A stretch of DNA of 7,069 bases from an uncultured Bacteroidota bacterium (GCA_903851455.1 CAINOM010000064.1:1-7069); one strand, 5' to 3'. Shown: positions 1 to 6,461, counted from the first letter of the stretch. A program made the numbers and translations. Notes: generated by a model not told the origin, from the letters alone.

Positions 1-109
1 CAATATCACGGACCGGCCGATGTGGGGCAGAGCTGGGGGATGGCCAGGAGAACAGGATATGGTTCTTTTCATGTACATTCTTATTGTGCTCTAAATGTAC
101 GTCCGCCAT
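1..109 (-). CDS. possible 5' end of an unidentified leftward gene (partial)
   Basis: On the minus strand an ATG at 109-107 opens a frame of 36 codons that runs off the left edge without a stop. An in-frame TAG lies three codons upstream of this ATG. The peptide begins MADVHLEHNKNVHEKNHILF and continues with a Pro/Ser-rich stretch. Base composition supports the call: the stretch is GC-richer than the DNA just to its right, which is strongly AT-rich and looks like a promoter region. I do not recognise the family. A start like this could suit a soluble enzyme, but no motif is visible. All three plus-strand frames are also largely open here, so orientation is not certain. If real, it is divergently transcribed from the kinase gene. 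Confidence 0.35.
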   Translation of the reverse strand, partial: MADVHLEHNKNVHEKNHILFSWPSPSSAPHRPVRDI

Positions 110-384
110 CCCCGCCTAAAAATCACACTTAAGTGGTATTTTTATTCCGATATTTAAACTAGTATTTACCAAACGTAGGTCAATATCAGGCGGAGATACT
201 CTTTTTTTGAACGAGGTTGCTGATTTATCAACTGCTGATAGTCAATATTTCGAATGATAATAAATATTTTATGCATCGTGATTTTTTAAAATAATGCAAT
301 AAAAAATAGATATATCCATTTAAAAGGCAGGTACTTTAACTTTAACTTTAACTTTAGGCATAAGTACGTCCATTTGCTCACTAT
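110..384. other. AT-rich intergenic region, probably a divergent promoter region
   Basis: About 275 bases without a convincing gene, much richer in A+T than the flanking coding DNA. It holds a 10-bp perfect palindrome (CACTTAAGTG, 126-135), a short inverted repeat (TATCA/TGATA, 226-240) and the ACTTTA hexamer tract at 333-356. I found no exact TAnnTTTG -7 element on the plus strand and no RNA gene. It presumably carries the kinase promoter and, if the left-edge reading frame is real, that gene's promoter too. Confidence 0.5.
333..356 (+). repeat. four perfect tandem ACTTTA hexamers upstream of the kinase gene
   Basis: ACTTTA is repeated exactly four times, ending 28 bases before the kinase ATG. 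Read in another register the tract contains TAACTTTA three times, which matches the Bacteroidota -7 consensus TAnnTTTG at all but the last base. The tract could therefore lie in or near the core promoter. The repeat is directly visible; any promoter role is inference. Confidence 0.7.
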
Positions 385-1488
385 ATGGTTACCGCGGCTA
401 CGAAGAAAATCAAGATATTACTGGTTGATGACAGGGAAGAGAATTTGCTCTCTCTGCAGGATATGCTTGAGGATGAGAACAGGATATTTATTAAGGCTAC
501 TTCCGGTAATGAAGCGCTAAAGCAGGTGCTTAAGAATGAAGACATCGGGCTTATCATGCTCGATGTTCAGATGCCGGAGATGGATGGATTTGAAGTTGCG
601 AGGTTTCTGAAATCCAGCATGAAGACCCGGGACATTTCCATCATATTTGTAACGGCGCTCAGTAAGGAAAGCGAACATATTCTGAAGGGGTTCGAAGAGG
701 GCGCCGTAGATTACCTGCATAAGCCATTGGATATAAACCTGACGCGTGCGAAAGTGCGGGTCTTTGAACGACTTTATTTTTACCAGAGCGGATTAAAAGA
801 GGCACTGAAAAAAGTAGGGGATATCAACAAACAATTGGAGCAGTTCCTATACACGGTAGCCCATGATATTAAATCGCCACTTTCGGGGATCAAGGGGTTG
901 CTATCGATGCTGAAAGATAGTGAGGCAATAGCTTCGGACGAAGAACTGACACAATACGTAGATCTGTCTGTAGACGCAGCTGTACATCTGTCCGGGATGG
1001 TGGATTCTATAATGGAGTATTCGCGGACAAGTTTTGATCAGCAGCGGGTGGAAAATGTAGACACGGGGCAACTTGTTTCCCAGATAAGTGCGCTGTTATT
1101 TCCTCCGCGACACATCCAGATCCGCGTGTCTGAAAAGATGCCAGTGATCAATACGAAAAAATTGAAGATCCAGCAGGTATTTCAAAACCTGATCAGCAAT
1201 GCACTGAAATATAATGACAAAGAACAAGGTTATATAGAAGTAGGCTGTGAAGATAAAGGGCGGCACTATCAATTTTATGTGAAAGACAATGGGCAAGGGA
1301 TATCGAAGGAGGATAACAAAATTGTTTTCGCGTTATTTTCAAAAACCGGCAATGAATCTAACCGTGAGTCGAGCACGGGTGTGGGATTGAATCTTGTGAA
1401 GGTGATGATAGAGGAACAAGGCGGCAAGATATGGGTGGATTCGGTGCCGCAGGAGGGCAGCACATTCTTCTTTGAATGGAAGAAGTGA
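385..1488 (+). CDS. response regulator receiver/histidine kinase hybrid protein
   Basis: A 367-residue soluble signalling protein with no signal peptide or membrane segment. The N-terminal receiver domain (about 8-127) has the acidic pair D15/D16, phospho-acceptor D60 in LMLD-type context followed by MPxMDG, T90, and K113 in the HKP motif. A short helical linker leads to a HisKA dimerisation domain with H160 in a VAHDIKSPL H-box. The HATPase domain follows: N-box N268/N272 (FQNLISNALKY), G1 box D301-G305 (DNGQGI), an F-box near 315-318 and G2 box G332-G334 (TGVGLNLV). All residues needed for phosphotransfer and ATP binding appear present. In this REC-then-kinase order the receiver usually modulates the kinase in response to an upstream histidine kinase or phosphotransfer protein. 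No output regulator or partner is adjacent, so target and signal are unknown. The ATG at 385 has no obvious Shine-Dalgarno sequence, and the receiver domain begins only a few residues in. Confidence 0.93.
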   Translation: MVTAATKKIKILLVDDREENLLSLQDMLEDENRIFIKATSGNEALKQVLKNEDIGLIMLDVQMPEMDGFEVARFLKSSMKTRDISIIFVTALSKESEHILKGFEEGAVDYLHKPLDINLTRAKVRVFERLYFYQSGLKEALKKVGDINKQLEQFLYTVAHDIKSPLSGIKGLLSMLKDSEAIASDEELTQYVDLSVDAAVHLSGMVDSIMEYSRTSFDQQRVENVDTGQLVSQISALLFPPRHIQIRVSEKMPVINTKKLKIQQVFQNLISNALKYNDKEQGYIEVGCEDKGRHYQFYVKDNGQGISKEDNKIVFALFSKTGNESNRESSTGVGLNLVKVMIEEQGGKIWVDSVPQEGSTFFFEWKK

Positions 1489-1529
1489 TGGTTTTTCATC
1501 AGCTCCCGGACCATTAAACCCGGTTATCG

Positions 1530-1716
1530 TATCCCAGGGCTTCACCCCGGGCTGATAGATTTAGCCCTTTCAGGGCTTCGTGTTTTCGTTTTGTTTTTAT
1601 CCCCGGGCTACACCCGCGGCTATTAGATTTCGCCCGATCAAGGTTTGTGGTTTCGCGTTGTTTTTATCTCTGGCTACACCCTGGTGTACCAGATTACGCG
1701 CTTTCAGGGCTGATCG
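1530..1716. repeat. three degenerate tandem copies of a 67-68 bp GC-rich hairpin repeat
   Basis: Units start at 1530, 1598 and 1665, each opening with TATC (TATCCC in the first two). They continue with a CCC/GGG-rich segment, a TAGATTT or CAGATTA segment, then a GCCC..TCAGGG-like segment. Units 1 and 2 end in a T-rich TTTTCG..TTGTTTT tail; unit 3 is shorter, fading near 1716. Unit 1 has an arm pair CCC-A-GGG/CCC-C-GGG around CTTCA (1533-1551) and a perfect AGCCCT-TTC-AGGGCT hairpin (1563-1577). Unit 2 keeps CGGG/CCCG around CTACA (1604-1616). Unit 3 has TACACC-CT-GGTGTA (1675-1688). The array fills the gap between two convergent genes, so it may act as a two-way terminator or a REP-like element. 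No transposase or RAYT gene is present in the window. Confidence 0.75.
1563..1577. terminator. possible bidirectional terminator hairpin in repeat unit 1
   Basis: A perfect 6-bp stem (AGCCCT/AGGGCT) with a TTC loop lies 75 bases past the kinase stop, followed by a T-rich run (1578-1598) on the plus strand. It sits between convergent genes, where termination is expected. The T tract is interrupted and the stem is short, so this is a modest candidate. Confidence 0.35.
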
Positions 1717-1729
1717 CTTATCCAGCAGG

Positions 1730-2329
1730 TCATCTTAGCCTGATGCCGCAACCTACGGATTTTGTTTCTGTTACCGGTACAGGTTGGCGTTTGAGCAGTG
1801 CTTCAACGGCGTCCTGTACATAATGATGTTGCACTTTGGCAGGGTCGGCGCCGTTGTCATCTATTGCTCCGTTGTATTTTACCACCCAGTTACCGCCTTC
1901 TTTCCAGATGACATAAGCATGCGGTGTTTTCTGCGCAGAGAAATTGCGGGCCACCGTTTGGGCGCCATCGCACAGATACGGGAAATTGAACTTTTCTTTT
2001 TTCGCTTTAGCTACCATCTTGGCGTAAGTGTCCTCATCGTAGTTGAGCGTGTCTGTGGAGCTAATGGCAATGACCGGTATGCCGAGCCGCTTGTATTTTT
2101 TGTTGAGCTCGTTCATCCTGGGCGGATATAACTTTGCAAAGGGACAGTGATTGCAAGTGAACACGATAATGAAGCCCTTAGCATCCGGGTAGTCCCGAAG
2201 CGACACGTTCTTCCCGTTCACGTTTTTAAGTGTAAAATCATTTACCACAGTACCTGTTCTGCTAAAACTGAGCAGCAGTGCGGCCATACCAAGCAAACTG
2301 AGCCGTAAGAATTTTGGACCGTACTTCAT
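1730..2329 (-). CDS. exported thioredoxin-like (TlpA/AhpC-TSA superfamily) protein
   Basis: A 199-residue protein with an N-terminal export signal (basic start, hydrophobic core at about 8-22; no lipobox cysteine, so probably not a lipoprotein). The thioredoxin-fold redoxin domain spans about 27-180. It carries a CNHC active site (C59, C62) in TCNHCPFAK and a TP dipeptide at 135-136, in the cis-proline position before the edge strand. Extra cysteines are C120 and C194, the latter in a C-terminal TKSVGCGI-type tail that I recall from related Bacteroidota redoxins. The likely role is thiol-disulfide exchange or peroxide handling in the periplasm; the substrate cannot be named. It starts only 8 bases after the multicopper oxidase stop on the same strand, indicating an operon and possible translational coupling. 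A link to copper or disulfide handling for the oxidase is inference. Confidence 0.87.
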   Translation of the reverse strand: MKYGPKFLRLSLLGMAALLLSFSRTGTVVNDFTLKNVNGKNVSLRDYPDAKGFIIVFTCNHCPFAKLYPPRMNELNKKYKRLGIPVIAISSTDTLNYDEDTYAKMVAKAKKEKFNFPYLCDGAQTVARNFSAQKTPHAYVIWKEGGNWVVKYNGAIDDNGADPAKVQHHYVQDAVEALLKRQPVPVTETKSVGCGIRLR

Positions 2330-2337
2330 GCGAACGT

Positions 2338-4032
2338 TTATTCTTTAATGAATTTTTTAGTGATCGTGTTTTTAGTTTTGTCGTCCATTAACTGCAGGAA
2401 GTAACTACCCGGTGCAAGATGGCTGATATCAATACCCCTGGTTAGTTGCGGGCCTGGCAGCATGTACATAGTTCTTCCTATGGCATCGGTGATACGTATA
2501 TAGTAAGCGTGCATTGCGGGATCGCTGAAGGAAATGTAAAGGCGGTTTGTGGCGGGGTTAGGATAGATCGTGTAGTCGGATATTTCTTTTTCCAGGTTGC
2601 TTATACCTGTGGGAATACTGTCTACGACAAACTGGCCCATCATGCCGCCATCCTCGTGAAGCGTGACGTGGCAATGGTACATAAAAGGATGCACGGGGTC
2701 GGCATAGTCGGAATATTTAGCAACGAACGATACGGATTCATTTACGTGCAGGTAGTACGTGTCTTTCCATCCTGACTCATAGCTGGCAACAGGGCCAGAG
2801 CTGCGTGAAATGATCTTGAACTGGATGTCGTGGATGTGGAAGCTGTGACCGAAAACATTACTGTTGGTCACGGTCCATTCCTCGATGTTGTTTAGGCCGA
2901 CCGTCTTATTGATCGTTGCAAGATCGAAAGCTGTGCCATCGAAATGAAATGGTATGCCTGATCCCGGATTTCCGTCGGTTACGGTCAATGATCGCGTTAC
3001 TGTTGCGTCTGCGGCCGTCCAATAGGTATTGCTTACCAGCGATGCGGGTACGGTTGTTATTGCGCCTGCAGTGGTAGCGGCTACGTTGATGTGCAGCACA
3101 TTAAAATTTGCATTGTTGAGCAGGCTGCCAAACAAACCCGTTGAGCTGGGTTCTGAGCCAGGAAAGCCAAATTCCTGGCCCGAATTGTAGGCCATGAGGT
3201 TGACGGTGTCGCCTACAGCGTCACTGCCAAGGTTCACCAATATCTCTGCGCGCTCGCCAACGAGCAGTTTTACCCTGGTTACCGGGACAGGGGCATCGAG
3301 CAGGCCGCCATCGTTACCGATTACGTAGAAAGTGCGGTTGTCGCTGAAGCCGAGATTGTAACCGCGTTCCACCTCTGCATTGAGAATCCGGAGACGTACG
3401 TATTGTTTGGGCAGGCTTACCTGTGCGCGAAGCACGCCATTGGTGAGCATGTTATCTCCATATGCCCTTGTGGTATCGAGCTGGTTAAGGGCCGTGAAAT
3501 TTCTGCTGGTTAACACCAATGGGAGATCGTCTACACCATAGGTGCGAGGCAGTGCGAGGGTTGCCTCTACAGAGTCTCTTACAATGATGAAGCCACCCAG
3601 GCCCGAAGTTATCTGCATAGTAGTCTCTTTGTGCAGGTGGGGGTGATACCAGAAGGTAGATGCATTGTTAGTGACACACCAATAGGGCTGCCAGATAGTG
3701 CCGGGTGGTATCACCTGGTGCGGGCCGCCATCCATGACTGCAGGCAAGTGCATGCCGTGCCAGTGCAGTGTTGTTGAGTCATTGAGATAGTTGTGCACGT
3801 TCATATGAACCGTGTCTCCTTTTTTGAAGATGAGTGTAGGTCCCCAGAATGCACCATTGATACCAGCCGTAATGGTTTGGTTGCCGGTGAGGAACTGAAC
3901 AAATGTATCCCGCATGTTGAGGTTGAAAGTAGTGCCGGATATAGTATCGGGTATCCAAAGATTGTTGTACTGTGCACTGGCGACTGTGCTTAAGGACAAC
4001 AACAACAGGGTTGTAAACAGCATTTTCCTCAT
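2338..4032 (-). CDS. secreted multicopper oxidase with T9SS sorting domain
   Basis: A laccase/CotA/bilirubin-oxidase-like enzyme that oxidises a substrate at a type 1 copper and reduces O2 to water at a trinuclear cluster. Numbering from an upstream ATG at 4047 (569 residues), all four copper motifs are present. They are H95-W-H97 (LHWHGMH), H135-P-H137 (WYHPHLH), H401-x2-H404-x-H406 (HSFHIH), and H458-C459-H460-x3-H464-x4-M469. M469 is the probable axial type 1 ligand. A signal peptide precedes an A-S-A/Q-type cleavage site near residue 25. Residues about 485-569 form a T9SS type A sorting domain (YPNPATNRLYI; GSYFLQL near the end). The protein should therefore cross the outer membrane and be released or surface-anchored. 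I prefer the ATG at 4032 (564 residues, MRKMLF), which gives a normal basic signal-peptide start. The 4047 ATG overlaps an inverted repeat. It is the first gene of an operon with the thioredoxin-like gene. The physiological substrate is unknown. Confidence 0.93.
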   Translation of the reverse strand: MRKMLFTTLLLLSLSTVASAQYNNLWIPDTISGTTFNLNMRDTFVQFLTGNQTITAGINGAFWGPTLIFKKGDTVHMNVHNYLNDSTTLHWHGMHLPAVMDGGPHQVIPPGTIWQPYWCVTNNASTFWYHPHLHKETTMQITSGLGGFIIVRDSVEATLALPRTYGVDDLPLVLTSRNFTALNQLDTTRAYGDNMLTNGVLRAQVSLPKQYVRLRILNAEVERGYNLGFSDNRTFYVIGNDGGLLDAPVPVTRVKLLVGERAEILVNLGSDAVGDTVNLMAYNSGQEFGFPGSEPSSTGLFGSLLNNANFNVLHINVAATTAGAITTVPASLVSNTYWTAADATVTRSLTVTDGNPGSGIPFHFDGTAFDLATINKTVGLNNIEEWTVTNSNVFGHSFHIHDIQFKIISRSSGPVASYESGWKDTYYLHVNESVSFVAKYSDYADPVHPFMYHCHVTLHEDGGMMGQFVVDSIPTGISNLEKEISDYTIYPNPATNRLYISFSDPAMHAYYIRITDAIGRTMYMLPGPQLTRGIDISHLAPGSYFLQLMDDKTKNTITKKFIKE

Positions 4033-4038
4033 AATCAG

Positions 4039-4062
4039 GCAGGTCATTTTTTTGTGACCTGC
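4039..4062. promoter_or_regulatory. perfect 8-bp inverted repeat at the start of the multicopper oxidase gene
   Basis: GCAGGTCA (4039-4046) and its exact complement TGACCTGC (4055-4062) flank an 8-base spacer of seven T and one G. On the oxidase mRNA this would be a hairpin with an A-rich loop. The alternative ATG at 4047-4045 straddles the loop/stem boundary, and the preferred ATG at 4032 lies just downstream. It could be an operator for a dimeric regulator or an mRNA element controlling start-codon access. The repeat is directly visible; its function is inferred. Confidence 0.6.
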
Positions 4063-4295
4063 TATTTGGACGTTACGTTTTGTAAAATCCTTTGATTAGC
4101 TCCTTTTTTGTTTTTTGCGAAAGGGAAGACGAGGTGCCGGCGCTGATTTCTATTCGACTAACAAGTATTTGTTTATTTTTTCGGAGATACCAAGGCGCGA
4201 ATGGTGAACAGGTGAATACTTAAATGGAGAAAGCTTGTGAAAACAGGTTGCTTACCTGAAAATTGCGATACCTTTATTTGTCACAGCTATCAAGA
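4063..4295. promoter_or_regulatory. divergent intergenic region between the oxidase operon and tspO
   Basis: About 230 bases that should hold promoters for both directions. No exact TAnnTTTG element was found on either strand. The best plus-strand candidate is TACCTTTA (4269-4276), one mismatch from consensus, 18 bases after a TTG at 4248-4250; it would give a short leader before the tspO ATG. No RNA gene is recognised. Confidence 0.35.
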
Positions 4296-4763
4296 ATGAA
4301 GAATTTACTAAGGTTTACCGGTTGCCTGTTGCTTCCCTTACTTGTTGGCGGTGTATCGGGTTATTTTACTGTAAATGCAGTGCATAGCTGGTATCCTCAA
4401 TTGAACAAACCATTTTTCAATCCGCCCAATTATCTTTTTGGCCCGGTGTGGACCATGCTGTACCTGCTGATGGGCGTCTCTTTTTACCTGGTGTTAAAAC
4501 AACCGCCAAGTGCCGCAAGGAAAAAGGCGGTCATAGTTTTTGTTGTTCAGCTTGTTCTGAATTTTTGCTGGAGCCTGATCTTTTTTAACTTTCACTTGCT
4601 AAGTGCTGCGCTTGCCGAGATCCTAGTGATGTGGCTGATGATCCTGTGGATGATCGTCTCATTTTACCCAATCAGTAAGGCCGCATCTTTACTGCAGCTG
4701 CCTTACCTAGCGTGGGTGTCTTTTGCCGGCGCGCTAAACGCGGCGATCTTTTACCTGAACTAA
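4296..4763 (+). CDS. tspO: TspO/MBR family tryptophan-rich sensory protein
   Basis: A 155-residue integral membrane protein with five predicted hydrophobic helices, the normal length for bacterial TspO, the homologue of the mitochondrial translocator protein. Family hallmarks are visible: WYPQLNKPFFNPP (32-44), FGPVWTMLYLLMG (48-60), QLVLNFCWSLIFF (85-97), and PYLAWVSFAGALN followed by IFYLN at the C-terminus. Characterised members bind porphyrins such as protoporphyrin IX and affect tetrapyrrole and stress responses; some degrade the porphyrin in light. The open frame extends up to a TTG at 4263, but the ATG at 4296 gives the canonical N-terminus just before helix 1 and is preferred. It is divergent from the multicopper oxidase operon and convergent with the alpha/beta hydrolase gene, leaving only 17 bases between stop codons. 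Its ligand in this organism is unknown. Confidence 0.94.
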   Translation: MKNLLRFTGCLLLPLLVGGVSGYFTVNAVHSWYPQLNKPFFNPPNYLFGPVWTMLYLLMGVSFYLVLKQPPSAARKKAVIVFVVQLVLNFCWSLIFFNFHLLSAALAEILVMWLMILWMIVSFYPISKAASLLQLPYLAWVSFAGALNAAIFYLN

Positions 4764-4775
4764 CTATTATTGCCG

Positions 4776-4793
4776 GCAGATCAATCTGCTTTT
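4776..4793 (+). terminator. weak intrinsic-terminator-like hairpin after tspO
   Basis: GCAGA (4776-4780), a TCAA loop and TCTGC (4785-4789) are followed directly by TTTT (4790-4793), 12 bases after the tspO stop. An outer GCCG/CGGC pair (4772-4775, 4795-4798) could extend the fold. The hairpin overlaps the stop codon and last codons of the convergent hydrolase gene. The stem is short, so this is tentative. Confidence 0.35.
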
Positions 4794-5644
4794 GCGGCGG
4801 GCTGATGTGCCAGAAAAACCTTTATATGCTCCGTAATCTGGCCGGCGCCTTCGCCATACAACATGGTCTGGTGGTTGCCATCGACGGGAACATATTTGGC
4901 ATGTTTCATCATGTCCACTGTTTCTTTTGCGATGGTGTCGGGTAATAGCGGTTCGCCCATGGTGTAGTTGTCGAGGGCGTTTACGAGCATAGTTGGTACC
5001 GTTATCTGCTGGATGAGATCAGGCCATTCAGTAACTGCCAGTGCCATAGACTTTTCGGTAATGGTCATGAGATTGCTGCGCGGCTTTACGCGGCCATGCG
5101 GCAGGTCTTCCACATCGGCGCGGTAGTAACTGAGCATTGCATGGTCCCAAAAAGTTAGGTAGGGCAACTTCTTAACGTGTTCGATGTATTCTTCGAAACC
5201 AGGATAGGTAACATCCAGCCGGGAGAGCGCTTTTGAGAGCATTTGCGGCGCTATGGGATTCATTGATTTTGCGGCATCTAGTATCACCAGCTTGTTCACC
5301 ACATGCGGATAATTGGCCGCGATATAGAAGCCGAGGTAGCCGCCGAAGGAGTGACCACCAAGGTGTACCTTTTTTTCGCCGAGGTGGCTGATGATGCCCA
5401 GTATATCCTGTACATGATCTTCAACGGAATAGCCGAATGCAGGCTTATCGCTGAGGCCATTGCCCCGGAGATCGAGACATACCACCCGGTAGTGCGCATT
5501 AAGGCCAGCGGCGATAAGGCCATCGAAGGCGTGCGCATTGGCTGTAAGCCCATGAAGGAGCAACAGTATGGGACCATCAGACTGATGATCGATATAATGA
5601 AGGTTAATGTTGTTTACAGATACGGTATGGTGAACTGTGCTCAT
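4781..5644 (-). CDS. alpha/beta hydrolase fold protein
   Basis: A 287-residue cytoplasmic hydrolase with no signal peptide. The fold's catalytic set is readable: an oxyanion HG at 31-32 (LLLLHGLTAN), the DLRGNGLSDKP loop (58-68), and the nucleophile elbow GHSFGG with S99. The probable acid is D225 in VNALDNYT, and the base is H258 in DGNHQTML. A cap region lies at about 130-205. Families with this layout include esterases, lactonases, epoxide or C-C hydrolases and haloperoxidase-like enzymes, and sequence alone does not decide between them. The gene starts at an ATG 27 bases after the 3-hydroxybutyrate dehydrogenase stop on the same strand, so the two are probably co-transcribed. Release of a hydroxyacid from an ester is a reasonable but unproven role. 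It is convergent with tspO, with 17 bases between the stop codons. Confidence 0.9.
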   Translation of the reverse strand: MSTVHHTVSVNNINLHYIDHQSDGPILLLLHGLTANAHAFDGLIAAGLNAHYRVVCLDLRGNGLSDKPAFGYSVEDHVQDILGIISHLGEKKVHLGGHSFGGYLGFYIAANYPHVVNKLVILDAAKSMNPIAPQMLSKALSRLDVTYPGFEEYIEHVKKLPYLTFWDHAMLSYYRADVEDLPHGRVKPRSNLMTITEKSMALAVTEWPDLIQQITVPTMLVNALDNYTMGEPLLPDTIAKETVDMMKHAKYVPVDGNHQTMLYGEGAGQITEHIKVFLAHQPAAKAD

Positions 5645-5671
5645 TAAATCCGGAATTAAAGAAGAATGAAA

Positions 5672-6442
5672 TTATTGTGCGGTCCAACCTGCATCGACCG
5701 GTAGTGCAATACCCGTGATGGTGCCCGCCTGATCGGACGCGAGGAAGAGTGCAGTTTGTGCAAGCAACTCTACCGGTATAAATTCTTTTACTGCATGACG
5801 CTCGAGAAATATTTTTTCCACCACTTCTTTTTCGGTCATGTTGTGGGCCTTGGCTTGTGCTGGTATCTGTGACTCCACGAGTGGAGTATCTACATAGCCC
5901 GGACAAATGGCATTGCAGGTGATGCCAAATGGCGCACCCTCAAGACCGATGGTTTTGGTAAAGCCCACGATGCCATGCTTGGCTGCAACGTATGCGCTCT
6001 TAAATTCAGAAGCACGCAGTCCGTGTGCTGAAGCGATATTGATGATCCGGCCGAACTTATGCTCTTTCATGGTTGCCCATGCAGCCTTTGTAACGTGAAA
6101 TGCAGCGGTGAGGTTAACCGCAATTATAGCGTCCCATTTTTCTTCAGGGAACTGGTCAATGGGTGCAACAAATTGTATACCTGCATTATTGACGAGTACA
6201 TCTATGGTACCAAATGTTTTTATCGCATCTGCAACCATATCGCGGATAGCGGCGGGTTGCATCAGGTTGGCAGGTGAAAATGTATGTTTGATCTTGAATT
6301 CGTCAGCTACCTGCTGCGCGATCTCCGCGCCATTAGCTTCCAGTCCGTTGAAAGCGATGTTGTAACCCTTGGCCGCGAAGGCCTTTGCTATACCCAGCCC
6401 AATACCACTTGTGCTGCCGGTGATCAGAATTGTTTTTGGCAC
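5672..6442 (-). CDS. bdhA: D-3-hydroxybutyrate dehydrogenase (SDR family)
   Basis: A 256-residue classical short-chain dehydrogenase that interconverts D-3-hydroxybutyrate and acetoacetate with NAD(H). Visible SDR motifs are TGSTSGIG (8-15), NNAG (85-88), N110, and catalytic S138, Y151 and K155. The specific call rests on family features. ASAHGLRASEFKSAYVAAKHG and PGYVDTPLVESQI resemble known hydroxybutyrate dehydrogenases. By my alignment from memory to the Pseudomonas fragi enzyme, Q90, H140, K148, Q192 and W253 match its substrate-site residues Q94, H144, K152, Q196 and W257. Y183 replaces W187. The start codon is GTG (6442-6440); an in-frame stop lies a few codons upstream and no in-frame ATG exists between. 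The leader is A-rich with no Shine-Dalgarno sequence. It is the first gene of a leftward operon with the alpha/beta hydrolase, and divergent from the second SDR gene. The role is ketone-body or polyhydroxybutyrate monomer metabolism. Confidence 0.9.
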   Translation of the reverse strand: MPKTILITGSTSGIGLGIAKAFAAKGYNIAFNGLEANGAEIAQQVADEFKIKHTFSPANLMQPAAIRDMVADAIKTFGTIDVLVNNAGIQFVAPIDQFPEEKWDAIIAVNLTAAFHVTKAAWATMKEHKFGRIINIASAHGLRASEFKSAYVAAKHGIVGFTKTIGLEGAPFGITCNAICPGYVDTPLVESQIPAQAKAHNMTEKEVVEKIFLERHAVKEFIPVELLAQTALFLASDQAGTITGIALPVDAGWTAQ

Positions 6443-6461
6443 AGTTATTTTTTTTAGATGG

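Noticed and set aside
226..240. TATCA/TGATA short inverted repeat in the left intergenic region
   Set aside because: Five-base arms in AT-rich DNA are expected by chance; no promoter or gene-start relationship makes it stand out.
1530..1716. CRISPR-like periodic repeat
   Set aside because: Units are long (67-68 bases), directly abutting and divergent, with no identical repeats separated by unique spacers and no cas genes.
1784..2131. 115-codon plus-strand open frame opposite the thioredoxin-like gene
   Set aside because: Antisense shadow of a gene with a clear CNHC active site; the translation has no domain features.
4033..4047. Five-residue longer oxidase start at the 4047 ATG
   Set aside because: It puts uncharged residues before the signal peptide and its ATG overlaps the inverted repeat. 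The 4032 ATG gives a standard basic start, though 4047 cannot be excluded.
4263..4295. TTG-initiated upstream extension of tspO (11 extra residues)
   Set aside because: The ATG at 4296 gives the usual TspO N-terminus and length; the added residues are not typical and the region overlaps the best promoter candidate.
5303..5647. 114-codon plus-strand open frame opposite the alpha/beta hydrolase
   Set aside because: It lies wholly antisense to a gene with a complete catalytic triad, and its translation shows no recognisable family or motif.
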